Of a DNA stretch of 64,000 nt, positions 10,101-17,223 are shown in pieces. The DNA comes from Holophagae bacterium (GTDB lineage Bacteria; Acidobacteriota; Holophagae; Acanthopleuribacterales; Acanthopleuribacteraceae): assembly GCA_029263455.1 (NCBI GenBank), contig JAJCXM010000019.1, positions 62,001 to 126,000 on the forward strand, in the 5' to 3' direction. Positions within the stretch are counted from its first letter, which is position 1. The number at the start of each line of letters is the position of its first letter. The position numbers and the translations under genes were made by a program. The notes under the pieces were generated by a model. The model was not told where the DNA came from. It did not search any database and worked only from the letters and a program-made list of their open reading frames with translations.

Positions 10101-10416
10101 TCGCGCCATCAAAACTCAGTCTTTTAGGTAGTCCGCCAGAGATCGGCATCACATAAACTTCTTGGGCACCGTGATAACTGGCTGAAAAAGCGATTTGGCT
10201 GCCATCGGGTGATATGTGGGCGTGTAATTCCTCTTCAGGATGGGTGGTAAGGCGGATCGCTTCTCCCCCAGCCAGCGCCACTTTCCACAAATCACCTTCA
10301 GCCGTAAACACGACCACATCGCCATGCACACTTGGCATGCGGTAATAGCCCAAATTATCAGCAGTGAAACCTGCAAAACATGCCAAACACATGGCAATAC
10401 AAAGGAAACGATGCAT
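7177..10416 (-). CDS. tricorn-type S41 family serine protease
   Basis: Start ATG at 10416 has GGGGAG seven bases upstream and begins a signal peptide (MHRFLCIAMCLACFAGFTA), so the protein is exported. At 1079 residues it has full tricorn length. The N-terminal half contains two TolB/WD-like propellers (IRLTTHPEEELHAHISPDG, YFVSDRDGTMNIWSID, IAWSPDSQWLAFDS). A helical part, a PDZ domain (VDLKVGDTVTAINGT) and the S41 catalytic domain follow. Catalytic candidates are the His in LSALHTFVVGG and the Ser in NELTASDGEAISEGF. Known tricorn family members degrade peptides; this version would act on peptides in the periplasm or outside. Some homologues are inactive but the key residues are present here. 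Confidence 0.88.
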   Translation of the reverse strand: MHRFLCIAMCLACFAGFTADNLGYYRMPSVHGDVVVFTAEGDLWKVALAGGEAIRLTTHPEEELHAHISPDGSQIAFSASYHGAQEVYVMPISGGLPKRLSFDGANANVRSWTPSGKVVYSTSHYSDLPNQQLHLLDTHDLSRQAIPLMQADMGQFTDDESSLVFNRLRFNGSWTKRYKGGTIQQLWRFTSGDDEATPLTTSYEGTSKDPMIVGDRIYFVSDRDGTMNIWSIDLDGKSPKQHTFHAGLDVRDADADGQSLVYQLGADLYCLSLTDFSTRRIPITLTSDFDQRRSQWVEKIEDTLTSIHLSPKGDRVVATAHGQVAIFPVEQGRVVTLSQGSGVRMRDAVFEPDGQSLLMLTDHSGEQEYWRFDDLGMKPPEQLTKDADVLRLAPVPAPDGKHIAFSDREGRLSILGNQSKKTHVIHQSPFWGIGSIAWSPDSQWLAFDSQANNVSSQIKLYHVPSGRLIDATTDRVESYNPLWSQDGSFLYFLSDRHFNSVVSSPWGPRQPEPFLDKSTEIYALALDPQAKFPFLAHSELTADLKDIKEAEEPRVNMVEEGLQKRLYRVPVKPGNYASLQSNGDHLFYLSYEAGTFEHAQLMIMAVNSKLEDAKVFADKVSAFELSNDGKKIMLRKEDKWLVSGLEDDVLEEKAKSLEINKWKLKVEPTETWRQMLVDAWRLERDYFYDPDMHGVDWQAVLDKHLPLVKRVTTRAELNDLIAQVVGELSALHTFVVGGELRSADDQIQHAGLGVDWEADKKRGGYRITYIYQGEPDYIDQLSPVARPNVDLKVGDTVTAINGTKTLEVAHANVLLDNQVGQQVRLSVLTNDNGQRDVVVTPISKQDEAGLRYSDWENSRRLKVDDWGQDKIGYVHLRAMGGDNYSEWVQNYFPVFNRQGLILDVRNNRGGNIDSWILERLLRQVWFYWKGRNQQVYGNMQYAFAGHLVLLMNELTASDGEAISEGFRRLGLGKVIGTRTWGGEIWLSFNNRLADGGIASAAQTGVFGLEREWLIEGVGVIPDIEVDNRPHQTFLGQDAQLRKAVDHLLELIDSDPRQQPEPPDFPNKSFEYPKDTQTEH

Positions 10417-10482
10417 AACTATTCTCCCCAAAAAGCAAAAGACACAGATCGACTCTTTACATAACTACAAGACTAGACCGAA

Positions 10483-10522
10483 CATGACAAGCAAACGATT
10501 GTGAAATCGCCTACTTGTCATG
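10483..10522. repeat. 40-bp nested dyad upstream of the tricorn-type gene
   Basis: CATGACAAG and CTTGTCATG (nine-base arms) enclose a second, centred dyad CGATT-gtga-AATCG (written on the + strand), with four unpaired bases on each side. The symmetry centre of both dyads is the same. It lies 67 bp upstream of the protease start and 45 bp past the stop of the upstream IPTL-CTERM gene, so it could be an operator or a terminator for the latter. No T tract follows. Confidence 0.5.
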
Positions 10523-10566
10523 CATCAAAACAATTGCCCTCGAGACCAGGCACCCGTCTGGTTAAG

Positions 10567-13062
10567 TCACAAAGCCCGACGACGGCTCCAAATGACTCCT
10601 ACTAAGGCCAGCAAGCTAATTAACCCCAACAATCCCCAGGTACCAAGTGTGGGAACGGTCATGAAAGGTCCGCCTAGGATCATTTGAGGATTTCCTGCTT
10701 GTGTCACAATGTAGATACTATTGCTTTGACAAATAATTCCTGACACGACTACCGTCCCACCAGCACCTATCACAATCCCTGTCACAAGAAGGGTCCAGTT
10801 GAAAGGATTGGATGAGCCATTGGTCAAATACAGATCAACCACACAGGTCGGCGTTCCAGTGAGCGTCATGGGACCACCGATAACACAGTCGATGGTTACC
10901 GGGCCGCAGAAGTCATCGTTGATGTTGATCGCAGAGACATCTTCTGGATCTAGACCACTATAGTTTGGGTCTAAACTAACCGCCGCTGAGAAGATGATCT
11001 GATACGCCTGATCACCGTCGATCACGGCATCATCCACACCCTGCACCGTTACCATCTGCGGGGTGCCGGCATTGGCTGGCGTAAACACCAGTGACGCCGT
11101 CGAAATCGTGCCTTCGCTAGTATCTGAACTGGTTATGTCAATCGAGACATCTTGAGTAGGGACCGTGTCCAAAGAAACCGTAATGACAGCAGCCGCCTGA
11201 CCTTGGTCTTCAAACGTCGTGATATTAAGGGGTGAAACGCTGATGCCAGCGGCGCCATCGTCATCCGTATTGGTAACTTCCACGTCACTAACATTTGCGG
11301 CCGTGAGTGCGTCATATACGCCATCCACGCTGGTCGGATCGCCGCCAATAATGTGATAAACAACGTCTCCATCGGCATCCACCGGATCATCTTGACCCGT
11401 GACCGTGATCGTTTGGTTGACATCCCAATTGCCAGGCGTAAAGGCAAGCGTCAGGTTTGGCGCAGGTGCTCCGCCACCCGATATCAGTCCTTCGGTTGGG
11501 TCATCGGTAGAAAATGGAATCATCACATCGGCGGTGGGCTCGCTATTCAAAACAACGTCGAAGCTGTCGGTACCGCCAGCTTCGCTGGTTACCAAACCCG
11601 AGGTTGGGTTTACGACAACTCCTGCCATATCATCGTCCAATCGAGTCGCTGTGACATCAGCTACATCAGCCGCCGTCAGTAAATCGTAAGGCGAAGAAGC
11701 GACAGAACTGGTGGGATCACCGGTGATCACGCTGAAGGGCAAATCGCCGTTATCAATGTCATCATCAATGCCGGTTACCGTGACCGTTTGTGGTGTGGTG
11801 TCCGTAAACATGAGAGACATGGTAGACAAAGACGCGATGTTCGGGGAAACGGAAAGCGGCAACGTCACTGTTTCACCAGCGCCTGGCGAGACAGTTAGGT
11901 TCACGTCAAAATTGGCTGTGACGGAGCCGTCTTCGCTGACCGTCAGCCCGGAAACGGGATTGACGGTGATGCCGGCGGATTCATCGTCTTGGTTGGTGAC
12001 ATTAACGGACGCTACAGCCAGACCATCGTAAGCACCATCACCGCTGGATGCCGGACCATTCATAAGCGTATACATGACATCACCGTCGGCGAGCGCATCG
12101 TCTTGTGGGGTCACGGTAACGGTTTGAGGAATGTTCCAGTTGGCGGCGGTAAACATCAACATACTGGTCGAAAGGCTGCCCTCAGATGCATCCGGCATAC
12201 CGATAGGAATATCAACGGAATTGCCACCGGCGGGTGGCGCATCCAGAACAACGTCAAACGAATCTGAAACGCCTGCTTCCGACGTTGTCAAACTAGTGGG
12301 TGAAACACTGATTCCTGGGACCAAGACAGTGCCACCCAACTCAAAAGCAAGGTCAAATTCGGGCGGCGGGTTGCGGTCTCCCGGAATAGTGATATCACAA
12401 TCCGATATTCTTCTTCCCCAAGCAGCGACACAAGTAAAACCACCCCCATTGGCGGGCGGAATAAAACCCAAATTTTGGAACCAAGCACTTTCTAAACCCA
12501 CGGGTGTCCCTGAGTTCGGAGATGAAGAACTCTCAGCCCATCCCCATTGGCCGCCTGTCCCAAAAGCCATATTGACTTGAACGACCAGCCAATAGGTGCC
12601 GGGCAACAAAGTTAAGCCACCAGGGAGATTGATGAGGAAATCACCAGATGAGACATCGGTGTAAGACAGGTTCTCAGCCGCGTAAATAGCACCGGCCGAG
12701 AGATTGGTAGTATCTGGAAGCGAACCCGAGTTACCCAAGATGTAAACGTTGACTGAGTCAGCGGGACCAGCACCATTATGATAGGCGCCCCGAACTTCCA
12801 CAGAATCAATGGTCCAACCGTTTCCCGGAACCGTGAAATCGTCTGCCCCTTGCGAGGTGAAACCAGCGTCGGTGAAGTTCTGCGAGGATATGGTAAATGG
12901 CGCTGGGTTGACAATACCTGAAAAGGTCGAGAACAGGACGGTACCACGACTCTCAACGCTTTCGTTGTCGCTTGAGGAAAAACCTGCTCGTAAGTCATCT
13001 AACTTAATGGTTTGGGCACTTAAACTCATGCTGAATATTGCTAGAACAGTTAATGTTTTCAA
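10567..13062 (-). CDS. secreted repeat protein with C-terminal IPTL-CTERM sorting signal
   Basis: The start is a TTG at 13062 with AGGAG five bases upstream, giving the signal peptide MKTLTVLAIFSMSLSA. Residues about 20-250 are unassigned beta-rich sequence. Then come about four units of roughly 107 residues with the pattern ITVNPVSGLTVSEDGS, LTFTPGNWDVNQTITVTGQDD, DGDVVYHI and VTNTDDD. These resemble Calx-beta-like repeats, and the Asp clusters suggest calcium. The C terminus is VPTLGTWG, a hydrophobic segment, then WSRRRAL: the layout of the IPTL-CTERM signal, which is thought to be processed by an exosortase-type enzyme (XrtH). No exosortase lies in the window. Surface attachment or adhesion is inferred. 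Confidence 0.8.
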   Translation of the reverse strand: MKTLTVLAIFSMSLSAQTIKLDDLRAGFSSSDNESVESRGTVLFSTFSGIVNPAPFTISSQNFTDAGFTSQGADDFTVPGNGWTIDSVEVRGAYHNGAGPADSVNVYILGNSGSLPDTTNLSAGAIYAAENLSYTDVSSGDFLINLPGGLTLLPGTYWLVVQVNMAFGTGGQWGWAESSSSPNSGTPVGLESAWFQNLGFIPPANGGGFTCVAAWGRRISDCDITIPGDRNPPPEFDLAFELGGTVLVPGISVSPTSLTTSEAGVSDSFDVVLDAPPAGGNSVDIPIGMPDASEGSLSTSMLMFTAANWNIPQTVTVTPQDDALADGDVMYTLMNGPASSGDGAYDGLAVASVNVTNQDDESAGITVNPVSGLTVSEDGSVTANFDVNLTVSPGAGETVTLPLSVSPNIASLSTMSLMFTDTTPQTVTVTGIDDDIDNGDLPFSVITGDPTSSVASSPYDLLTAADVADVTATRLDDDMAGVVVNPTSGLVTSEAGGTDSFDVVLNSEPTADVMIPFSTDDPTEGLISGGGAPAPNLTLAFTPGNWDVNQTITVTGQDDPVDADGDVVYHIIGGDPTSVDGVYDALTAANVSDVEVTNTDDDGAAGISVSPLNITTFEDQGQAAAVITVSLDTVPTQDVSIDITSSDTSEGTISTASLVFTPANAGTPQMVTVQGVDDAVIDGDQAYQIIFSAAVSLDPNYSGLDPEDVSAININDDFCGPVTIDCVIGGPMTLTGTPTCVVDLYLTNGSSNPFNWTLLVTGIVIGAGGTVVVSGIICQSNSIYIVTQAGNPQMILGGPFMTVPTLGTWGLLGLISLLALVGVIWSRRRAL

Positions 13063-13458
13063 GTTGGCTCCTGAGGAAATCGGATCGTGGGACTTAGGGC
13101 AAGCTCTAAGCCTAGCTCAATTACGGCAGCATACATAGCGCCTACATAATGTTAAAATACAATCGCAATCGCACCTGCATTTTGGTGTCTGTACGATTAG
13201 CATTTCGAAGTGAGACATTGCAGTCGAAATCGAGTTAAACCAGCCAGATCAGGACGGTGTTAATATCTTGTTCTCAAAAAAACTTATTGTGCGAACAATC
13301 AAATCCAGAAACCCGACAAGGCAAATCGCAGTCGGAATTGCGTATCTGATTGATCCACGACAATTAAATAGAAATACACCAATAAATCCCATAAAAGCGA
13401 ACTTTGAAGCCAGGGTCAGCGTATCGAATGCTTTTTGCGGGGACGGGATGACATGTCC
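13063..13458. other. 396-bp stretch without a confident gene
   Basis: This separates the IPTL-CTERM gene from the next minus-strand gene. It holds an AT-rich patch at about 13150 that could contain the promoter of the IPTL-CTERM gene, and a 7-bp inverted repeat (ATTTCGA/TCGAAAT, about 13200-13230). It also contains the doubtful small hydrophobic frame listed separately. No RNA gene is recognised. Confidence 0.5.
13249..13392 (-). CDS. possible 47-aa membrane peptide or gene remnant
   Basis: In exactly the frame of the upstream gene (stop TAA at 13459-13461), the sequence stays open for 69 more codons to a TGA at 13249-13251. The extension has a membrane-protein look: KFAFMGFIGVFLFNC, then RYAIPTAICLVGFLDLIV. 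The only ATG is at 13392 and has no ribosome binding site. It may be a separate small membrane protein, a C-terminal remnant cut off by a new stop codon, or chance. Nothing identifies a family. Confidence 0.25.
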   Translation of the reverse strand: MGFIGVFLFNCRGSIRYAIPTAICLVGFLDLIVRTISFFENKILTPS

Positions 13459-14070
13459 TTAAGGAACTTCAGGTAACAGCGATTTTTTTTCAACCTTGAG
13501 CGAATTCAATAGTCGTTGAAACGGCGCTAACCCTTTACCTTGACTGACGTCAAGGACCATTATGACCACCAGCTTATCCATGTGCGTACGTCCCTGACAA
13601 CGCAATTGGACAGGGCGTCCTTTGGATTGCTCTTCAATCAGATACGAAGCACCTGGATAGCCAAGAAACTCGCCTGTATCAACTCTTTGCAGTTTCTTGG
13701 CCGACATGCCCATGCGGTCCACCAAAGTCAACAAAAGCTCTTTACTAACTGAGTCTGGATCGGACTTTATCCGATTATCAATGACGGTGATGATGACCCA
13801 ACCCAGCTCCTCACCCATTTGAATGATTGCTTGACTACCTGAACCGTCAGCCCGATCAACAATTCTCCAAGTTGAGGCATGTTCAAAACTCAAGCCATTC
13901 TCTTTATGCTGCTGCCACTCAGGATCATCGGCCCCTGAGTCCCACGGACTGGCGGCATAAATCATAGGCAGGAAAACGCCCATGAGTACGATCCGGGTGA
14001 CAGTCTTAATCAACGTTGTTAGCCATAAAATCAAACTAATTCCCTTTTTGGGGGGATTATTATCCACCAC
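13459..14070 (-). CDS. exported protein of unknown function
   Basis: A 203-residue frame with an N-terminal hydrophobic segment (IVLMGVFLPMIYAA) that looks like a signal peptide. A soluble domain follows, starting ENGLSFEHASTWRIVD and containing LGYPGASYLIEE and VVIMVLDVSQGKG. This resembles small secreted domains of the PsbP/DUF1795-like kind, but I cannot assign it firmly. The start is uncertain: GTG at 14070 has AAGGGGA directly against it, GTG at 14067 is next, and TTG at 14034 has AAGGGA six bases away and would leave a neater signal peptide. A hydrophobic frame continues past its stop in the same phase. Confidence 0.6.
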   Translation of the reverse strand: MVDNNPPKKGISLILWLTTLIKTVTRIVLMGVFLPMIYAASPWDSGADDPEWQQHKENGLSFEHASTWRIVDRADGSGSQAIIQMGEELGWVIITVIDNRIKSDPDSVSKELLLTLVDRMGMSAKKLQRVDTGEFLGYPGASYLIEEQSKGRPVQLRCQGRTHMDKLVVIMVLDVSQGKGLAPFQRLLNSLKVEKKSLLPEVP

Positions 14071-14108
14071 TCCCCTTTATCTTACCTTCGAGATCAAAGC
14101 CGAAAAGT

Positions 14109-14438
14109 TTAACTTTGTTTCTTACGCGTCCATTTCCATAAGACGCTCAGCACGGTAGCAAGTGGAAGGAACGAGGTCCCGGGCATACTGCAATACAAGC
14201 CTATTAGAATGCTGGTGATGACTTTTATCTTCAACTTCACATTGTAAATACTACATACAACAAAAGAACCAACCCCACCAATCAGCCAGCCCCACGCCAT
14301 GCCAATAGGACCCAATGTGGCTAAATCCACCATATCCACCAGCATGCCGATGAATAGCGGCATCAGCGCATCCAACGGTGATTTCTTGTCGTTTATAGGT
14401 GTTTGTAAGGGTTCGGGTTGCAACGTTGCCTGCTCCAA
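14109..14438 (-). CDS. small inner-membrane protein, about three segments
   Basis: 109 residues with a polar N terminus, then hydrophobic stretches around MPLFIGMLVDMVDLATLGPIG, WGWLIGGVGSFVVCSI and ITSILIGLYCSM/LATVLSVLW, ending in the positive tail KWTRKKQS expected on the cytosolic side. The frame begins at TTG 14438 without a visible ribosome site, so the true start is unsure. It lies 38 bp upstream of the exported unknown protein on the same strand and may be co-transcribed with it. Function unknown. Confidence 0.5.
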   Translation of the reverse strand: MEQATLQPEPLQTPINDKKSPLDALMPLFIGMLVDMVDLATLGPIGMAWGWLIGGVGSFVVCSIYNVKLKIKVITSILIGLYCSMPGTSFLPLATVLSVLWKWTRKKQS

Positions 14439-14537
14439 TGTTTAGCTTACATAATCACATAATATGGCTATTTGCCAAACTCGCGATAATTAGTGAAACA
14501 CCTCTAACGAGACTAAAAATGCAGCTGGCCATCAAGC

Positions 14538-16682
14538 CTACTCAATCATATCCAGCGATTTAGCTATAGCCAACAAATCGGAATCCTTGGTCTGCACATC
14601 TAGGAACTTTTGTAAGTGGGGCTTGAGTTCATCTCGCTGACCGAGCGCAAAGGCGCTATGGATATAGACGTTTCTTGCATCAAGTAGATCTGTTTCTTCA
14701 AGCAAGGGTTCGAGACGTGCAAGGCTCGCCTGCCAATAAGACATCGCTTTTTCGCGTTGCCCCAATTGATCATGAAGTTCACCTAGCGTGTATTCAATGG
14801 AAGCCGTGATTTCGGTCCATTCGACATTTAGAGGTTCATGTTCCACTAACGCAAGGCCACGTCGATGGGCTTCTGATGCATGCGGTAATGCAGCTTCAGC
14901 ATTGCCATCCATCAAATAGGTTTGCGCAATGGCTTGCAGATCATAGGTAATATCGATTTCGTGCTGCGCATGTTCAGGATACAGTTCAGCCAGTTTTCGA
15001 TCGACGGCTAATGCCTGTGAATAATGTGAAGCGGCCTCGGCAAATCGAGACAGGAAGCGCTCTGCTTCGGCCACGGAAAAGAGATCTACTCCATACTTTC
15101 GCAGCACGTCTTTGTTATCCGGATGCAGATGTGACAGTTGTTCGGAAACCTCAAGTGACTGTTCGAAGACTTGCAAGGCATTCTCATTTTCGTTTTCAGC
15201 AAGATAAATGCTGCCGAGACCAACCAAGGACCTAATGTATTGGATCTGACGATTAATGTCGTCTGGATGTTGTTGTGCCAATTGGCGATGAATCTCGATT
15301 GCTCGATCATATGCCGTACCAGCAGATTCACGATCGCCTGACGATAGATGTAGATAGCCAAGCGTGTAATAGGATTCTCCCAGTTCAAAGGCCCAATCGT
15401 CGCGAGTAGGATGTTCTTTTATTAGCTGCTCGCGCATTTGAATCACCGAGAGCACACTAACTAGCGCTTGCTCAATTCTTCCCAGATCTATTTTTAAGCG
15501 AGCTTCACGCTCTTGTATCCAAACCTGCCTTGCTTTGGTTTCGGGCGACTTTCCCTGCTGAGTGGTGTCGACATAGTAGCGGTTTGCTCGAGAGAGGACT
15601 CGCTCCATCAGATCCAGACGACCAATGCCTTCCAAGTCGTCGTAAAGATCGTCGATAAGAAAATTGACCAGAGACTCTGCATCTTGACGCGCTGATTCGG
15701 CGCGCTCCCGTTCAAGTTTAACAACGTAGGTATAACGGAATACACCCACTAACGCAGACAGCGCGATGGCCAATATGATCAATCTCTTCAAACGCCGAAC
15801 TGGCCGCTCTTTAATCTTTTGCAGGCGCGCTAAGACTTCACGCGCGTTGGGTCTCTTAATCGCTTCTGCCTGCAACATCTGTCGTAGCGTTTGACGTACA
15901 TCTCGATCTACACCGCTTATGGGATTCGTTTTCCCCGCCATGACGTGCTTAATCAACTCGCCACGATTGCTATTTGTGTAGGGAGGCAATTTGGTGAACA
16001 AATGCTGTAGCGTCAGGCCCAAGGAGAAGACATCACTCAGCGGCGTTGCCGGTTCAGCGCGAGCTTGCTCTGGACTCATATACATCACGGTTCCCACCAT
16101 TTGTCCGCCATATGAGGTAACAATGGGTGAGGTTGCATACGCGTCGTCAACATTTTTCTCCAATGTTTCCTGAGCGATTTGCAGTCCTTGTTGGTCGGAA
16201 CGCGCTAGTCCAAAATCAAGAACCTTAACTCTATTGTCTTCGGTGACCATGATGTTTTCGGGTTTCAGATCGCGGTGGGTAATGCCTTGGTCATGAGCCG
16301 CCGAGAGTGCATCCACGATTTGGATCGCTAACTCTAATCGCTCGCGAAACGAATGCTCGCCTTGTAACCATGTTCTTAAAGTCACACCTTGGATATATTC
16401 CAATACCAGAATCTCACCGTCGATCTCTTCCACCACGTCGTAAATACGACAGATATTGTGGTGATCGAGTCGCGACAGAATGCGGGCCTCGCTGAGAAGC
16501 CTCGTCTTGTGCTCTGGATCTAACCGCAACCTCTGAGGAATGAATTTAAGTGCGACTCGTCGCTGCAAGGCTTCGTCAAAACCCAAATAGACATCGCCCA
16601 TCGCTCCCCGACCGAGTAAGGTGGAAACGCGAATATGTCCAACTGTCAGCGGGACAAACGAACCGGAATCAGTTCTCATCAT
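14538..16682 (-). CDS. transmembrane Ser/Thr protein kinase with C-terminal TPR repeats
   Basis: A Hanks-type kinase: glycine loop GRGAMGDVY, Lys in VALKF, catalytic loop HRDLKPENIM, metal motif DFGLAR and the activation-segment end YMSPEQA are all intact, so it should be active. A single membrane segment near residues 306-326 (LIILAIALSALVGVFRY) follows, then about 350 residues of TPR-like helices (YTLGYLHLSSGDRESAGTAYDRAIEI and similar). The kinase domain would be cytosolic and the TPRs periplasmic. I chose ATG 16682; GTG 16697 in the same frame is possible, and neither has a clear ribosome site. Such kinases are frequent in Acidobacteriota and some gammaproteobacteria. Targets are unknown. 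Confidence 0.9.
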   Translation of the reverse strand: MMRTDSGSFVPLTVGHIRVSTLLGRGAMGDVYLGFDEALQRRVALKFIPQRLRLDPEHKTRLLSEARILSRLDHHNICRIYDVVEEIDGEILVLEYIQGVTLRTWLQGEHSFRERLELAIQIVDALSAAHDQGITHRDLKPENIMVTEDNRVKVLDFGLARSDQQGLQIAQETLEKNVDDAYATSPIVTSYGGQMVGTVMYMSPEQARAEPATPLSDVFSLGLTLQHLFTKLPPYTNSNRGELIKHVMAGKTNPISGVDRDVRQTLRQMLQAEAIKRPNAREVLARLQKIKERPVRRLKRLIILAIALSALVGVFRYTYVVKLERERAESARQDAESLVNFLIDDLYDDLEGIGRLDLMERVLSRANRYYVDTTQQGKSPETKARQVWIQEREARLKIDLGRIEQALVSVLSVIQMREQLIKEHPTRDDWAFELGESYYTLGYLHLSSGDRESAGTAYDRAIEIHRQLAQQHPDDINRQIQYIRSLVGLGSIYLAENENENALQVFEQSLEVSEQLSHLHPDNKDVLRKYGVDLFSVAEAERFLSRFAEAASHYSQALAVDRKLAELYPEHAQHEIDITYDLQAIAQTYLMDGNAEAALPHASEAHRRGLALVEHEPLNVEWTEITASIEYTLGELHDQLGQREKAMSYWQASLARLEPLLEETDLLDARNVYIHSAFALGQRDELKPHLQKFLDVQTKDSDLLAIAKSLDMIE

Positions 16683-16807
16683 CTTATTATCGACCACCGA
16701 GTCGTGATGATGAAGTAAACAAAAAGGCCAGTCTCATTAGTTCCGCGTTTCATTGCTCGGCGAGTTAGACTAAAGAATCAATATCCTGGAATAGCGGCGA
16801 GATTTTT

Positions 16808-17203
16808 ATGACCACACACCATGAGTTACAACTTGAATCGACCTATATACGTTTGCGTCCCAACGCTCGCGTCGAAACATTAGCTGTCGATAACGGATTC
16901 TGGCCAAAACTGATGCGCGGAGAATTGGGCGATTTCCACCATGAATATCTGGTCACCATGCATTCATATGAGGGGAATTGGAATCAGTGGGAAATGCACC
17001 CTCATGGCGACGAAATCGTGTGTCTGATATCGGGAAGCGTGAATTTCATTCTTGAACGCCCTTCCAATAAAATCGTGTCATTAAGTAATCCAGGATCCTA
17101 TGTCGTTGTGCCTATTGGTACCTGGCACACGGCCGACGTTTTGCAGCCCTCAAGCATAATTTTCATGACCGCTGGCGAAGGCACACAACACCGCAAACGC
17201 TAA
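16808..17203 (+). CDS. cupin domain protein
   Basis: A 131-residue single cupin. The metal site is partly visible: WEMHPHGDEIVCLISGSVNFIL carries the HxH-like and Glu ligands of motif 1, and PGSYVVVPIGTWHTADV carries the His of motif 2. It has no signal peptide. GGCGAG precedes the ATG by seven bases. It is divergent from the kinase gene and convergent with the next gene. The substrate is unknown, since cupins range from sugar isomerases to dioxygenases and sensors. Confidence 0.75.
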   Translation: MTTHHELQLESTYIRLRPNARVETLAVDNGFWPKLMRGELGDFHHEYLVTMHSYEGNWNQWEMHPHGDEIVCLISGSVNFILERPSNKIVSLSNPGSYVVVPIGTWHTADVLQPSSIIFMTAGEGTQHRKR

Positions 17204-17223
17204 CAACTTAGCCTGCGTTTGCG
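17192..17223. terminator. 9-bp hairpin between convergent genes, covering the cupin stop codon
   Basis: CGCAAACGC and GCGTTTGCG pair perfectly around a 14-base loop. The TAA of the cupin gene is in the loop and the right arm ends one base before the stop of the convergent gene, so one structure could serve both. There is no T run after it, only TTATTGCC on the + side. Confidence 0.5.

Noticed and set aside
13268-13462. Plus-strand 64-codon frame in the gap after the IPTL-CTERM gene
   Set aside because: No ribosome site and a basic, non-descript translation; the minus-strand phase is more protein-like.
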